A stretch of DNA of 64,000 nucleotides from Candidatus Aquidulcis sp. (GCA_020723345.1 DYJA01000016.1:25106-89105), one strand, 5' to 3'. Positions 1 through 8,900 are shown, counted from the stretch's first letter. Numbers and translations: made by a program. The notes: generated by a model from the letters alone, not told the origin.

Positions 1-1
1 A

Positions 2-190
2 GCGCGCGCGCTGTCGGGATTTTACATCGCGGCGGGATTTTCGGGACACGGCTTTCAACATTCACCCGCGACCGGGAAAGTGATGAGCGAACTGATCCTC
101 GACGGCAAAGCGACGACGATTGATATCTCGATGCTCGACCTCGAACGGTTTGCGGAGGGACGGTTGGTGCAGGAAGTGAATGTGGTGTGA
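2..190 (+). CDS. FAD-dependent oxidoreductase, C-terminal end only (DAO family)
   Basis: The gene enters from the left edge, and only the last 62 residues and the stop are visible. They contain GFYIAAGFSGHGFQHSPATG, the closing FAD-contact segment of the D-amino-acid/sarcosine/glycine oxidase (DAO) family, in which the conserved G-x-S/T-G-H-G-F stretch lies against the flavin. A helix typical of the family end follows (KVMSELILDG) and then a short acidic tail. The family oxidises amines or amino acids with FAD in the cytoplasm. The substrate cannot be judged from this fragment. The next gene has its own promoter about 10 bases after the stop, so this gene probably ends its transcription unit. 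Confidence 0.8.
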   Translation, partial: ARALSGFYIAAGFSGHGFQHSPATGKVMSELILDGKATTIDISMLDLERFAEGRLVQEVNVV

Positions 191-198
191 GAAAGGGA

Positions 199-227
199 TT
201 GCCCAATTTCCTCAAACGTGGTAGAAT
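199..227 (+). promoter_or_regulatory. Promoter of the DUF4258/DUF2283 pair
   Basis: TTGCCC at 199-204, a 17-bp spacer, and TAGAAT at 222-227. Transcription would start near 234, only a few bases before the ATG at 240. This argues against the in-frame TTG at 228 as the start. Confidence 0.6.
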
Positions 228-239
228 TTGATTGGGAAA

Positions 240-521
240 ATGTCCGTGATAAAACCGATGCGTTTTTCATTGCACGCCAGACTGAATCTCCGCGACCGTG
301 AGATTCCAGAGGAAGAGGTAGAACGCGCTTTGCAACAACCAGAATTTATCGCTCCTGGGTATGCCAATCGTGAGGTCTATCTGCGCCGTTATCAAGACAG
401 CGTACTGGCGCAGGAAATGCTTCTCCGCGTGGTTGTTGAGGAGACAGAGACCGAGCGCGTTGTCGTGACAATTCACAAAACGTCGCAGATCGCGCGCTAC
501 TTGAAAGGATTACTGAAATGA
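240..521 (+). CDS. DUF4258 family protein (putative toxin of a TA-like pair)
   Basis: A small protein of about 93 residues. Its start, RFSLHARLNLRDREIPEEEV, matches the DUF4258 pattern (beta strand, then H-A-x-x-R-x-x-x-R-x-I, then an acidic helix), and a C-terminal strand reads VVVTIHKTSQIARYLK. DUF4258 proteins share the compact RelE/BrnT-like fold and usually sit next to a DUF2283 gene, as here. The ATG at 240 is preferred because the promoter predicts transcription starting near 234; the ATG at 258 is an alternative. The stop overlaps the next ATG, so the two genes are translationally coupled. Toxin activity is inferred from family and context only. Confidence 0.7.
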   Translation: MSVIKPMRFSLHARLNLRDREIPEEEVERALQQPEFIAPGYANREVYLRRYQDSVLAQEMLLRVVVEETETERVVVTIHKTSQIARYLKGLLK

Positions 522-724
522 AAGTTGTTTACGATCCTGAAACTGATACGCTAACAATCACGCTACGCGACGAGCGCATCCGCGAATCGGATGAAGTGCG
601 TCCAGGTGTCATCGCGGATTTTGGCTACGACGGGCAGATTGTCCGCTTTGAGATTTTGTCCGCGTCGAAAGTGGTTACGCGCCCCAAAGCAATGGCGTTT
701 GAATTGCAAGAAGCAGTTGCATAA
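518..724 (+). CDS. DUF2283 family protein (putative antitoxin partner)
   Basis: A 68-residue protein that opens MKVVYDPETDTLTITLRD, the signature of DUF2283: a strand, a D-x-x-x-D-x-L turn and a strand. It continues with the family's VRPGVIADFGYDGQIVRFEI strand-turn-strand. DUF2283 proteins are small acidic beta proteins repeatedly found overlapping DUF4258 genes, and they are presumed to be the antitoxin side of a toxin-antitoxin-like module. The ATG overlaps the stop of the DUF4258 gene (ATGA), which fits fixed-ratio expression from one mRNA. The biochemical role of the family is not established. Confidence 0.75.
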   Translation: MKVVYDPETDTLTITLRDERIRESDEVRPGVIADFGYDGQIVRFEILSASKVVTRPKAMAFELQEAVA

Positions 725-730
725 GACAAA

Positions 731-759
731 TTGACATGCCGCGCTCCCTGTGTTAGAAT
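731..759 (+). promoter_or_regulatory. Strong sigma-70-type promoter of the beta-helix gene
   Basis: A perfect TTGACA at 731-736, a 17-bp spacer, and TAGAAT at 754-759. The predicted transcription start (about 766) is only a few bases before the ATG at 769, so the mRNA would be leaderless or nearly so. Confidence 0.75.
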
Positions 760-768
760 CGGCGACGT

Positions 769-2379
769 ATGAAGCAAAAGAACCTTGCTGTTCTCGTCGT
801 CATCGAAACGGCGGCGCTCGGTCTCGTCGCGATGGGCGCATTTGGCGTGCTGATGGATCAGTACGAACGCGCGCAGAACAAGATCGTCGAACGTACAGCC
901 GTCGCGCGCGCCACCCAAGTCTTCGTCGCGATGCTGACCGCGACGCCGCCGACCGCGACGCCCACCCGCACAACCACCGGCACCCCCACGCGCACCGCGA
1001 CGCCGCCATTTTCTCCAACACCCTCCAGGACGCCGACGCCGCTGATTTCGCCGACGCCTTCCCTCTCGCCCACGCCTTCGCTCTCGCCGACGCCGCGCCC
1101 TACGCGCCCGCCTACCTCGCCGCCGACGAACGCGCTGACGCAGTGCGACACGATTGACGACTCGGGTAACTATCGCTTGACGACCGATCTCACCGCGAAC
1201 GGCGAGTGCATCAAAATCAAAGCGAGTTACGTCGTGCTCGATTGCGCGGGGCACGCGATTCGCGGCACGAACGACACCGGCTATGGCATCGCCATCCGCA
1301 AGTACGGTCTGCTCAATGCGCAAACGCCCGGCTACGTCGAAGTCCGCAACTGCCGACTCTCGAATTTTCTCTACGGCATTTACGTTGAAGCGGGAAACAA
1401 GTTGGTGATCAGGGACAACGACAGTTCGAATAATTTCGACGACGTGGAGCCCGGGTCGCGTTTTGGCAAATTCTTGGGCATGACCGAAGGCGGCGGCATC
1501 CGCCTGAATCACACGACCGACTCCCAAGTGCTGAACAACACGACAAACACGCAAGCCATCGGCATCGACGTTCGCAATTCCAGCGGCGTCGTCGTGCGCG
1601 GCAACACCTCGTCGAACAATTCGGCGTGGGGCATCAACTTTGTGCGGACGAACAACAGCGAAGCGTCCGGGAACACGACGACGGACAACGTGCGGAAATG
1701 CACCTGGGGCGCGGGCACCGTCGGCTTTGGCTGCGACGCGGGCGGCATCGTCTTGCAGGATGGCTCGAACGGAAACCTGGTCGCGAACAATTCCGTGACC
1801 GGGCGCAACGGCAACGGCATTTTCATCAAAGCGCACGCGATGCCATGCGGCAGCAACAACACGATCACCGGCAACACGATCAACTCGGTGCTGTACAATT
1901 CGGTCGAACTGAGTTTCTGCACCGGCAACAAAGTCAACAACAACCAGATGCGCGATTCGCTCGACGGTGTCTGGTTGGGTTTTGCAAACAATTCCGAAAT
2001 CCGGGGCAACGTCATCGCGAATATGCGGAATCACGGCGTCATTTCGTTGAACAGCCGCGGCAATACCGTCTCCGGCAATCAGATCATCAACAGCAACGAA
2101 GCGATCTACTTTTATTCCGAAGAGTACAACCGGACCGAGTACGGCTGGCTGCCCTCCGGCGATTACACGTCGCACAGCAATTGCCTCTGCGGCAACACGC
2201 TGAGCAACAACACAGTTGGCGTACACCTTTTGGATTCGACCGAGAACCAGGTTACCGGCAACACGTACCAGAACAACAATCGCAACCTTTTGGTGCAAGG
2301 CAGAAACCACGGCAATAATTTGCAGGGACGCTTGCAGTTTCCATTTGGACAAGCGTTGGCGATGTTGCTCTCCCGCTGA
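769..2379 (+). CDS. Secreted right-handed parallel beta-helix protein (NosD-like repeats)
   Basis: A 536-residue protein. Residues 1-25 form an uncleaved or cleaved signal/anchor helix. Residues about 60-120 are a Pro/Thr/Ser spacer (TPTRT, SPTPS repeats), as in cell-wall-spanning linkers. The rest is a long array of Asn/Gly-rich turns such as NNTTNTQAIGIDVRNSSG and SGNTTTDN, the PbH1/NosD type of right-handed beta helix. Such proteins lie outside the membrane and bind or cleave polysaccharides, or, in NosD itself, help copper-site assembly. No nos genes are nearby, so carbohydrate binding or lyase activity is more likely here, but no catalytic motif was identified. The ATG at 769 follows a near-consensus promoter almost directly. 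Confidence 0.8.
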   Translation: MKQKNLAVLVVIETAALGLVAMGAFGVLMDQYERAQNKIVERTAVARATQVFVAMLTATPPTATPTRTTTGTPTRTATPPFSPTPSRTPTPLISPTPSLSPTPSLSPTPRPTRPPTSPPTNALTQCDTIDDSGNYRLTTDLTANGECIKIKASYVVLDCAGHAIRGTNDTGYGIAIRKYGLLNAQTPGYVEVRNCRLSNFLYGIYVEAGNKLVIRDNDSSNNFDDVEPGSRFGKFLGMTEGGGIRLNHTTDSQVLNNTTNTQAIGIDVRNSSGVVVRGNTSSNNSAWGINFVRTNNSEASGNTTTDNVRKCTWGAGTVGFGCDAGGIVLQDGSNGNLVANNSVTGRNGNGIFIKAHAMPCGSNNTITGNTINSVLYNSVELSFCTGNKVNNNQMRDSLDGVWLGFANNSEIRGNVIANMRNHGVISLNSRGNTVSGNQIINSNEAIYFYSEEYNRTEYGWLPSGDYTSHSNCLCGNTLSNNTVGVHLLDSTENQVTGNTYQNNNRNLLVQGRNHGNNLQGRLQFPFGQALAMLLSR

Positions 2380-2397
2380 ATAACTCGCGCGCGCATG

Positions 2398-2466
2398 GCA
2401 ACCGCAGAGACGCAGAGAACGCAGAGGTAAAGTTTTTCTCTGCGTCTCTGCGCGCTCTGCGGTTAA
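2398..2466. repeat. Inverted repeat between genes
   Basis: Arms built on CCGCAGAGACGCAGAGAA and its complement surround a short T-rich loop. It lies after the beta-helix gene and could act as a terminator or REP-like element. A fragment of similar sequence recurs near 63915. Confidence 0.7.
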
Positions 2467-2487
2467 TTTTGCCAGTCACTCGAATCG

Positions 2488-2516
2488 TTGCGCGATAGGT
2501 CAACTTGGATTATAAT
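2488..2516 (+). promoter_or_regulatory. Promoter of lepB
   Basis: TTGCGC at 2488-2493, 17 bp, TATAAT at 2511-2516. It overlaps the most upstream possible TTG start (2505), which therefore cannot be used on this transcript. Confidence 0.75.
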
Positions 2517-2549
2517 GGCAAGCGAAACAAAGCATGGAAGGAAAGTCCT

Positions 2550-3182
2550 TTGGAACTATCGAACGATCCTAACGCGACCATACCCAATCCCGATGCGCCG
2601 TTCGGCGCGCCCGAGTCTTTGCCGCAACCGGCGAAGCCCTCTTGGTGGAGCAATTTGGGATCCGCGCTGCGCGAATTGGCTGAGACGCTCATTTTGACGC
2701 TGGTAATTTTTCTCGTCATTCGCTTCGCAGTTCAAAATTTTCGCATCGAAGGTTTGAGCATGGAACCCAATTTTCACGACGGGCAGTACCTGTTCGTGAA
2801 TAAACTTTTGTACATGCTCCAACCACCCCAACGCGGCGACGTGGTCGTCTTCGTGCCGCCGAACAACAACTCGCGCGATTTTATAAAGCGTGTGATCGGC
2901 TTGCCCGGCGACCGAATCGAGATTCGTTCCGGCGCCGTATTCATCAACGGCGAGGCGTTGAATGAGACGTACCCGCTCAACCCTGCATCCTATTCGACCG
3001 GCTCGCTCGTCGTGCCGCCGGACGAATATTTCGTGCTCGGCGACAATCGCAACTATTCGAGCGATTCGCACTCGTGGGGCACCGTGTCCAAAAAGAGCAT
3101 CATCGGCAAGGCGTGGTTTTCGTACTGGCCCCCCCAAATGATGGGCTTGGTGCCGGACTATACGTCCGCGGCTGGAAAATGA
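2550..3182 (+). CDS. lepB: Signal peptidase I
   Basis: A 210-residue S26 signal peptidase that cleaves signal peptides of exported proteins at the outer face of the membrane. A Pro-rich N-terminus is followed by one TM helix (about residues 43-62). The catalytic Ser70 lies in GLSMEPNF and the general-base Lys113 in RDFIKRVIGLPGD. The later boxes (GDNRNYSSDSHSWG) are also present, so both halves of the Ser/Lys dyad and the family boxes are intact. The TTG at 2550 is chosen because AAGGAAAG lies 5-12 bases upstream, while the TTG at 2505 sits inside the promoter. Many secreted lipoproteins and esterases in this window depend on the export pathway, although lipoproteins themselves need signal peptidase II. 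Confidence 0.92.
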   Translation: MELSNDPNATIPNPDAPFGAPESLPQPAKPSWWSNLGSALRELAETLILTLVIFLVIRFAVQNFRIEGLSMEPNFHDGQYLFVNKLLYMLQPPQRGDVVVFVPPNNNSRDFIKRVIGLPGDRIEIRSGAVFINGEALNETYPLNPASYSTGSLVVPPDEYFVLGDNRNYSSDSHSWGTVSKKSIIGKAWFSYWPPQMMGLVPDYTSAAGK

Positions 3183-3193
3183 ATGCGGCATCC

Positions 3194-3274
3194 TGAGCGG
3201 AACAACGTGGAGTCGAAGGACATCACATTCTTCGACTACCTCTTCGACTCCGCTCAGAGTCCGCTCAGAATGAC
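3194..3274. repeat. CTGAGCGGA/TCGAAGGA palindromic repeat
   Basis: The block CCTGAGCGGA...GTCGAAGGA and its reverse complement TTCGACTCCGCTCAG lie in opposite orientation between lepB and the RpiB-like gene. This is the most frequent repeat family of the window; other copies lie near 8405, 8615, 8815, 9312, 13825, 18255, 39361, 41411, 47631, 47707, 52488, 58420 and 58502. Confidence 0.8.
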
Positions 3275-3292
3275 ACCGCAGGAAAAATCCCC

Positions 3293-3853
3293 GTGACCAT
3301 CAAGGACGATGAACTCCAACAAATCGTGCGCCAAGTCGTGACGCGCGTCCTCGCCGAACAAAACGCGCCGTCATCGCCCGCGCCTGCCGCGTCCGCGCAG
3401 AAGACAATCGCGATTGGCGCGGATCACGGCGGCGTCGCGATGAAAGCCGATTTGACAAAGTACCTCAACGAACTTGGCTTCGCGGTCAACGATTGCGGCA
3501 CCTTCTCCTCCGATCCGGTTGACTATCCCGACATCGCGTACGCGGTCGCGAAACTCGTGAGCGACGGCGCAGCCGCGCGCGGCATCGTCATCGACGGCGC
3601 CGGCATCGGTTCCGCGATGACCGCGAACAAAGTGCCGGGCGTGCGCGCCGCGCTCTGCTACGATCTCTCGACCGCGCGGAACGCGCGCGAGCACAACGAC
3701 GCGAACGTGCTCACGCTCGGCGCGCGATTGATCGGCGCGGGACTCGCGCGCGACATTGTCAAAATCTTTCTCGAAACCGAATGTACCGAAGCGCGCCACC
3801 AGAAACGCGTCGCAAAGATTATGGATGTGGAAAAGCGGTATCTGAAGAAATAG
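3293..3853 (+). CDS. RpiB/LacAB family sugar-phosphate isomerase with targeting-like N-terminal helix
   Basis: A 186-residue protein whose core from residue 37 is RpiB-like: IGADHGGVAMK, a GIG anion-binding loop, the TANKVPGVRAA segment and HNDANVLTLGARLIG. The family interconverts ribose-5-P and ribulose-5-P or related sugar phosphates. Two things are odd. Residues 6-22 form an amphipathic helix followed by an Ala/Pro/Ser linker (24-36), the layout of bacterial-microcompartment encapsulation peptides. Also, Asp101 stands where E. coli RpiB has its catalytic Cys, with Ala two positions on instead of Thr, so substrate or mechanism may differ. A DeoC with a similar N-terminal helix follows; DeoC and RpiB are the signature enzymes of sugar-phosphate-utilising microcompartments. 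No shell gene is present in the window. The start is GTG. Confidence 0.85.
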   Translation: MTIKDDELQQIVRQVVTRVLAEQNAPSSPAPAASAQKTIAIGADHGGVAMKADLTKYLNELGFAVNDCGTFSSDPVDYPDIAYAVAKLVSDGAAARGIVIDGAGIGSAMTANKVPGVRAALCYDLSTARNAREHNDANVLTLGARLIGAGLARDIVKIFLETECTEARHQKRVAKIMDVEKRYLKK

Positions 3854-3857
3854 AGGG

Positions 3858-3985
3858 GATAAGAAGGCATAAGAGGGCTTGAGAAAGCAGAGAAGGCGAA
3901 GAAGGCGCGCCCTCTCGCCCTCTTGCCCTCTCTGCCCTCTCCGCCTTCTTCTGCCCTCTTCTCCCTTCTTCTCCCTTCTGTCCTT
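3858..3985. repeat. Long purine/pyrimidine inverted repeat
   Basis: A purine-rich arm (AGAAGGCATAAGAGGG, AGAGAAGGCGAAGAAGG units) is followed by a complementary pyrimidine-rich arm of CCCTCTTGCCCTCTC-type units that ends 5 bases before deoC. It could fold into a long hairpin in the rpiB-deoC mRNA. Confidence 0.65.
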
Positions 3986-3990
3986 TCAGG

Positions 3991-4875
3991 ATGAAAACTA
4001 TGACAATGCCCGAAACGCAAGTCCAACAAATCACCCAAGCCATTCTCGACGCGCTCAGCCGCTACACGGTGCCGCCGTGCGGCGTCGCGGAAGCGCACGG
4101 CTGTACCGATTGCCAATTCTGCGCGCAGAAATGTCCCGAGCGCGTGCGCCAAGTGCTCGACGCGGGCGCGGCGCGTATTTCCGCGCGGACTGGAGTAACT
4201 GTGGTGCCGAAAGACATTACCAAGTTCATCGATCACACTTTGCTAAAACCCGAAGCGACGCCCGCCGAAATCGAAAAGCTGTGCAAGGAAGCGAAAGAGT
4301 ACCACTTTGCCGCCGTGTGCGTCAATCCGCCGTACGTCAAACAATGCGCGGCGTTGTTGCGCGGCACCGACGTGACCGTGTGCGCGGTGATCGGCTTTCC
4401 GCTCGGCGCGCACACGACCGAGACGAAAGTGTTCGAGACGAAGCAAGCGGTCGCCGACGGCGCGCGCGAAATCGATATGGTGATCAACATCGGCGCGCTC
4501 AAGGCGAAGCAGTACGATTTCGTCCGCGACGATATTCGCGCAGTCTGCGACGCGACGCACGCGGGCGGCGCGATCCTCAAAGTGATCATCGAAGCCGCGC
4601 TGCTGACCGACGACGAAAAAGTGCGCGCGTGCGAATTGTCGAAAGAGGTGGGCGCGGATTTCGTCAAAACGTCAACGGGCTTTGGACCCGGCGGCGCGAC
4701 GGTCCACGATGTCGCGCTGATGGCGCGCACGGTCGGTGCGGAGTTGGGCGTGAAAGCGGCGGGCGGCATTCGCAACTACGAGCAAGCGCAGGCGATGATC
4801 GCGGCAGGCGCGACGCGCATCGGCGCGAGCGCGGGCGTCAAGATTGTGGCGGAAGCGCGCGCGAGTAAGCAGTGA
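3991..4875 (+). CDS. deoC: Deoxyribose-phosphate aldolase with N-terminal helix and CxxCxxCxxxCP motif
   Basis: A 294-residue protein. The aldolase core starts near residue 74 ([14 protein letters not shown]) and has the Schiff-base Lys in [15 protein letters not shown] and the second Lys in [11 protein letters not shown]. The reaction is 2-deoxyribose-5-P to glyceraldehyde-3-P plus acetaldehyde. Typical DeoC starts close to the core; here about 70 extra residues precede it. They are an amphipathic helix (about 10-25, [16 protein letters not shown]) like an encapsulation peptide, then C30 and C38-x2-C41-x2-C44-x3-C48-Pro, the spacing of a ferredoxin 4Fe-4S ligand set, then a linker. The neighbouring RpiB-like gene has a similar helix, so the pair may be microcompartment cargo. 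The ATG at 3991 has only a weak upstream RBS; the ATG at 4000 is an alternative that leaves all motifs intact. Confidence 0.92.
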   Translation: MKTMTMPETQVQQITQAILDALSRYTVPPCGVAEAHGCTDCQFCAQKCPERVRQVLDAGAARISARTGVTVVPKDITKFIDHTLLKPEATPAEIEKLCKEAKEYHFAAVCVNPPYVKQCAALLRGTDVTVCAVIGFPLGAHTTETKVFETKQAVADGAREIDMVINIGALKAKQYDFVRDDIRAVCDATHAGGAILKVIIEAALLTDDEKVRACELSKEVGADFVKTSTGFGPGGATVHDVALMARTVGAELGVKAAGGIRNYEQAQAMIAAGATRIGASAGVKIVAEARASKQ

Positions 4876-4953
4876 ACAGTGAACAGTGGGGCAGTATTCA
4901 GTGTTCAGTATTCAGTAGCAGGCGGACGCCGTTCCGTGCGTGGGGAGGCAAAT

Positions 4954-5307
4954 ATGGGAATCACGTATATTGATGGTTCGGTCGCGGGACCCAAAGGGAA
5001 AAAAGTTTCGGTGCGTTTTCTTGTGGACAGTGGAGCGAGTTATACCTTGTTGCCACATTCCGATTGGCAAGCGATTGGATTGAAAGCGAAACGAGAAATG
5101 GATTTTACGCTTGCGGACGGCGCGATTGTCAAGCGCAACATCTCTGAATGTCACATCACATTACCGCAAGGCGAGGGACATACTCCTGTGATTCTCGGCG
5201 AACCAGGGGACGAAGCGTTGTTAGGCGCGGTCACACTGGAAATTCTTGGACTCGTGCTCAATCCATTCACGCGCACTTTACAACCAATGCGGATGATGCT
5301 GGCATGA
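4954..5307 (+). CDS. Retropepsin-like aspartic protease (clan AA)
   Basis: A 117-residue protein with the active-site loop FLVDSGASYTLLP (the D-S/T-G-A of clan AA) and a later hydrophobic-Gly strand, ALLGAVTLEILGL, matching the second conserved box of single-domain retropepsin-like proteases. These proteases act as dimers, each subunit giving one Asp. Bacterial relatives are small and soluble with mostly unknown targets. The ATG at 4954 is preached by GGGGAGG (4942-4948) and is preferred over the upstream GTG/ATG options inside the AACAGTGAACAGT-type repeat at 4870-4915. The stop overlaps the next ATG (ATGA), so it is probably co-translated with the cyclophilin-like gene. Confidence 0.75.
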   Translation: MGITYIDGSVAGPKGKKVSVRFLVDSGASYTLLPHSDWQAIGLKAKREMDFTLADGAIVKRNISECHITLPQGEGHTPVILGEPGDEALLGAVTLEILGLVLNPFTRTLQPMRMMLA

Positions 5308-5720
5308 ACAAAATCAAAATCACTTCTGGCGACATCACCGCGTTCGCGGAACTGAACGACTCACCGACGGCGCAAGCGATCTGGGACGCGCTGCCGATTC
5401 AAGCGCAAGCGAATACCTGGGGCGACGAGATTTACTTTGCGATTCCCGTCAAGCGCGGACAAGAAAAAGACGCGCGCGAGGTCGTGCAGATGGGCGAACT
5501 GGGCTATTGGACGCCTGGTCACGCCTTTTGCATTTTCTTCGGGCGCACGCCCGCGAGTCGCGGCGACGAAATTCGCGCGGCGAGCGCGGTCAACATCATC
5601 GGCAAAGTGGAAGGCGACGCGCGCGTGTTCAAGAAAGTGAAAGACGGCGCGGAAATAGCGTTGAGCAAGGCAAACGCCCCCGAATTTTATTCGGGGGCTA
5701 ACGAGATGGAAACCCGATGA
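5304..5720 (+). CDS. Cyclophilin-like fold protein (TM1367 family) with repeat-derived tail
   Basis: A 138-residue protein similar in layout to the small TM1367/DUF369 cyclophilin-like family: KIKITSGDITAFAELND, the helix TAQAIWDALP, WGDEIYFAIPV, and GELGYWTPGHAFCIFFG, which is the most conserved segment. Prolyl-isomerase activity is not shown for this family, so the function is open. The last 20 or so residues (from SKANAPEF onward) and the stop codon are encoded by the first copy of a 146-bp repeat (5645-5790). The natural end was probably replaced when that repeat arrived. The ATG overlaps the stop of the protease gene. Confidence 0.7.
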   Translation: MNKIKITSGDITAFAELNDSPTAQAIWDALPIQAQANTWGDEIYFAIPVKRGQEKDAREVVQMGELGYWTPGHAFCIFFGRTPASRGDEIRAASAVNIIGKVEGDARVFKKVKDGAEIALSKANAPEFYSGANEMETR

Positions 5721-5936
5721 ATTGGGTGGGCGCGCAATCGGCTTGAGCCGATTTCCACCTGATTAGCCGTCGAATTGATTCGACGGCGTTCGGCGCGGAA
5801 ATAGCGTTGAGCAAGGCAAACGCCCCCGAATAAAATTCGGGGGCTAACGAGATGGAAACCCGATGAATCGGGTTAGCGCGCAATCGGCTTGAGCCGATTT
5901 CCACCTGATTAGCCGTCGAATTGATTCGACGGCGTT
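5645..5936. repeat. Tandem 2 x 146-bp repeat containing three hairpins per unit
   Basis: Unit 1 is 5645-5790 and unit 2 is 5791-5936. Each holds three palindromes: a CCCCCGAA/TTCGGGGG hairpin, AATCGGCTTGAGCCGATT, and GCCGTCGAATTGATTCGACGGC. The first hairpin is inverted between the two units: its asymmetric loop in one copy is the reverse complement of the other. Unit 1 forms the 3' end of the cyclophilin-like gene; unit 2 ends 17 bases before the DUF4062 gene. Confidence 0.9.
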
Positions 5937-5953
5937 CGACGCGACAAGGCGCA

Positions 5954-8900
5954 ATGAAAATCTTCGTCAGTTCCACCTACGTTGACCTAATCGAATACCG
6001 CAGGGCGGCGGAACGCGCGATCAATCTGCTCGATCAGCAATTCAAAGGGATGGAGTATTTCGGCGCGCGTCCCGAAGAACCGAAAGCCGCGTGCCTCAAA
6101 GAAGTCGAGCAGGCGGATGTGTTCGTCGGCATTTACGCGCATCGCTACGGATTCGTTCCCGACGGCGACACGGCATCCATCACCGAGCAGGAATTCGAGC
6201 ACGCGAAAAAACTCGGCAGACCGATTTTCTGTTATCGCGTGAGTCCGAAACAACCCTGGTTGCTTGAGTTCGTCGAAAAAGACACGGACAAGCACAAGCC
6301 GACGGAAAAACTCGCCGCGTTTTTGAAGCGCATCGAAAAAGATTTCGTGCGGAGCAAGTTCACCACGCCCGACGATTTGCTCGCGAAAATTTCGGCAGAC
6401 TTGTCGCGCCACCTCGTCGAGCGCGGTCGAGTCGCGCGCATCACGCATCCGCTTCCGCCTGTCCCCTATTTCGTCCACACCTATCCGCTCCAAGCCCACT
6501 TTACGGGGCGCGTAATCGAACGCGCGGAGTTGGCGGATTGGATGGGGCGCGACGCGCGCGCGGCGTTCGTCCTCGAAGCCATCGGTGGGATGGGCAAGAC
6601 CGCGCTCGCGTGGGTGTGGACGCAGGAGATTTTTTCGCTCAACATTCCGATTGCGGGCGTTTTTTGGTGGAGTTTCTACGCGGAGCGCGATTTCAGTCGC
6701 TTTCTCGATAAAGCGATTGCGTACGCGAGCGGCGGCACGATGGACGCCCAGCAAATTTCTTCCGACCGCGACCGCGTGGACGCGCTGGCGAATCTCCTGC
6801 GCCAATCGCGATTCCTCTCCGTCCTCGATGGATTCGAGCGCGTGCTGCGCGCGTACGCGCGGATGGACGCGGCGTATCGCGGCGACGCGGTGGACGCGGA
6901 CGCGCGCAACGATTATCGCGCCTGCGCCGATCCGAACATCGGCATATTTTTGCGATGTCTCGCGAGCGGCGGGACGCTGACGAAATTACTCATTACCTCT
7001 CGCCTATTTCCCCGTGAACTCGACGATTTAGCGGGTGTTCGCCTTATGCCGCTGACGGGGATGAATCCAGACGACGCGGTCGAGTTTTTTCACAAGCAGG
7101 GAATCAACGGAACGCACACCGAAATTGAAACCGCGGGCGCGGCGTACGGCTTTCATCCGCTGACGCTCCGTTTGCTCGCGGGCGCGCTGAAACAAGACCC
7201 GCGCTATCACGCCGATATTCGCAACGCGCCGAGTGTGGAGATGCGCGAGGCGGACAGGGACAAGCGAATGCAAAGGATGTTGGAGTTTGCGTACGACTCG
7301 TTGCCGCCGCAAGAACGAAAATTGTTGAGCCAACTCTCCGCGTTCCGCAGTCCGATGAAGTACGAGACGATTCGCGATATTTTCGCGGGCGGTAGGGGCA
7401 GTAGGGGCGCAATTGAATTGCGCCCCTACGATGACAACGAAGACGAACTGGCGCACGCGATTTCCAACTTGAGCGAGCGCGGCTTGTATATGCGCGATGC
7501 CGCGACCGACACATTTGATTTGCATCCCGTCATCCGCCGCTATTGCTACGACATGCTTGCCGACAAACCGCAAACGCACGCGATTTTCATTGTCTATTTC
7601 CAAAAGATTGAGCCGCCGCAAAAAATCCAAACGCTTGCCGACCTGCAGCCGACGATTGAACTCTATCACCACACCGTCCGCGCGGGGCGATATGATGAGG
7701 CGGCGCAGTTATTCAACTCCCGAATTTGGCGCACACTATACTATCAACTTGGCGCGTACCAGACTCAAATCGAAATTCTGCGTGCGCTTTTTCCTGATGG
7801 CGAGGATAATCTGCCGCGTTTGAAAGATGTAAGTATCCAAGCGAAGGAATTAGCTGAACTTGCTAGTGCTTATTCGCTTGTGGGACAACCGCGTCGCGCA
7901 GTTCCTCTGACTTTGAGACACAACGATTTGAGAGAAAAAGCGGGCGACAAGAAAAATCTCGCCATCGGCTTGGGGAACGTCGCAATACAGCAACTTGGCA
8001 TAGGCGAACTGAAAGCGGCGGAGCAGAACCTGCGGCGCAGAATCGAGATTTGCCGCGAAATCAAGGATGAGTTCAACGAAGCCATCGGGCATCAGGAACT
8101 TGGGCGCGTGCTGGCGTATCGCGGTGAGTTTGCGGAGGCGGAGCGGGAGTTGGACGCAGCGTTTGAGATGTTCGGGAAGCAAAACGCCGTGCAATCGCAA
8201 AGCGTTGTGTCCGCATACCGCGCGCTCCGCGCCTTGCTGATGGGCAATGCGTCCGCCGCGCTTGCGTCCGCTCGCAAGGCGCGCGAGTTCGCGGAGGAAG
8301 ACGCGCGGACGGACGCGCCGACCGAACGCGATTTCATTCGCGCGGAGTGGATGATTGGCACGGCGTTGGTAGCGGAGGTATCGTCGGTAGGGGCGAAGCA
8401 TTTTTCGACTCCACTACGCTCCGCTCAGGATGCTTCGCCCTTACAACGCGCCTCGCCCTTACAACAGGCAGAACACCATCTCGCCGAAGCATTATCGCGT
8501 GACCGCGCCATCGGAATGGTGGACATCGAAGCGGCGATTCTGTTGGAGTTTGCGAAATTGCGGTTGGTGCAAGGAACGACCGCAGACGACCGACGGCAGA
8601 CCGCCGCTGTCACCCTGAGCGGAGTCGAAGGGTCGGCGGTCGGCGGTCAGCAGTCGGCGGTCGCGCCGTTGATGCAAGAGTCGCTCACGTTCGCGCGCGA
8701 GGCGCTGGAAATCGCGGAGCGGTGCGAGTATCGGTTGGATCAGGCGGAGATTCATAATTTTTTGGCGGAGTGGTGGATGACGACCGCCGACAACCGACGG
8801 CAGACCGCAGATCCTTCGACTTGGCTTCCTTCGACTCCGCTGCGCTCCGCTCAGGATGTGGCGGTCGGCGGTCAGTCGTCGGCGGTCGCACAAGCGCGCG

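Noticed and set aside
625..2352. A 575-residue reading frame opposite the beta-helix gene
   Set aside because: It is rich in Arg/Val/Ala with no domain pattern. The plus frame has a promoter, signal segment and beta-helix repeats. GC-rich sequence keeps opposite frames open.
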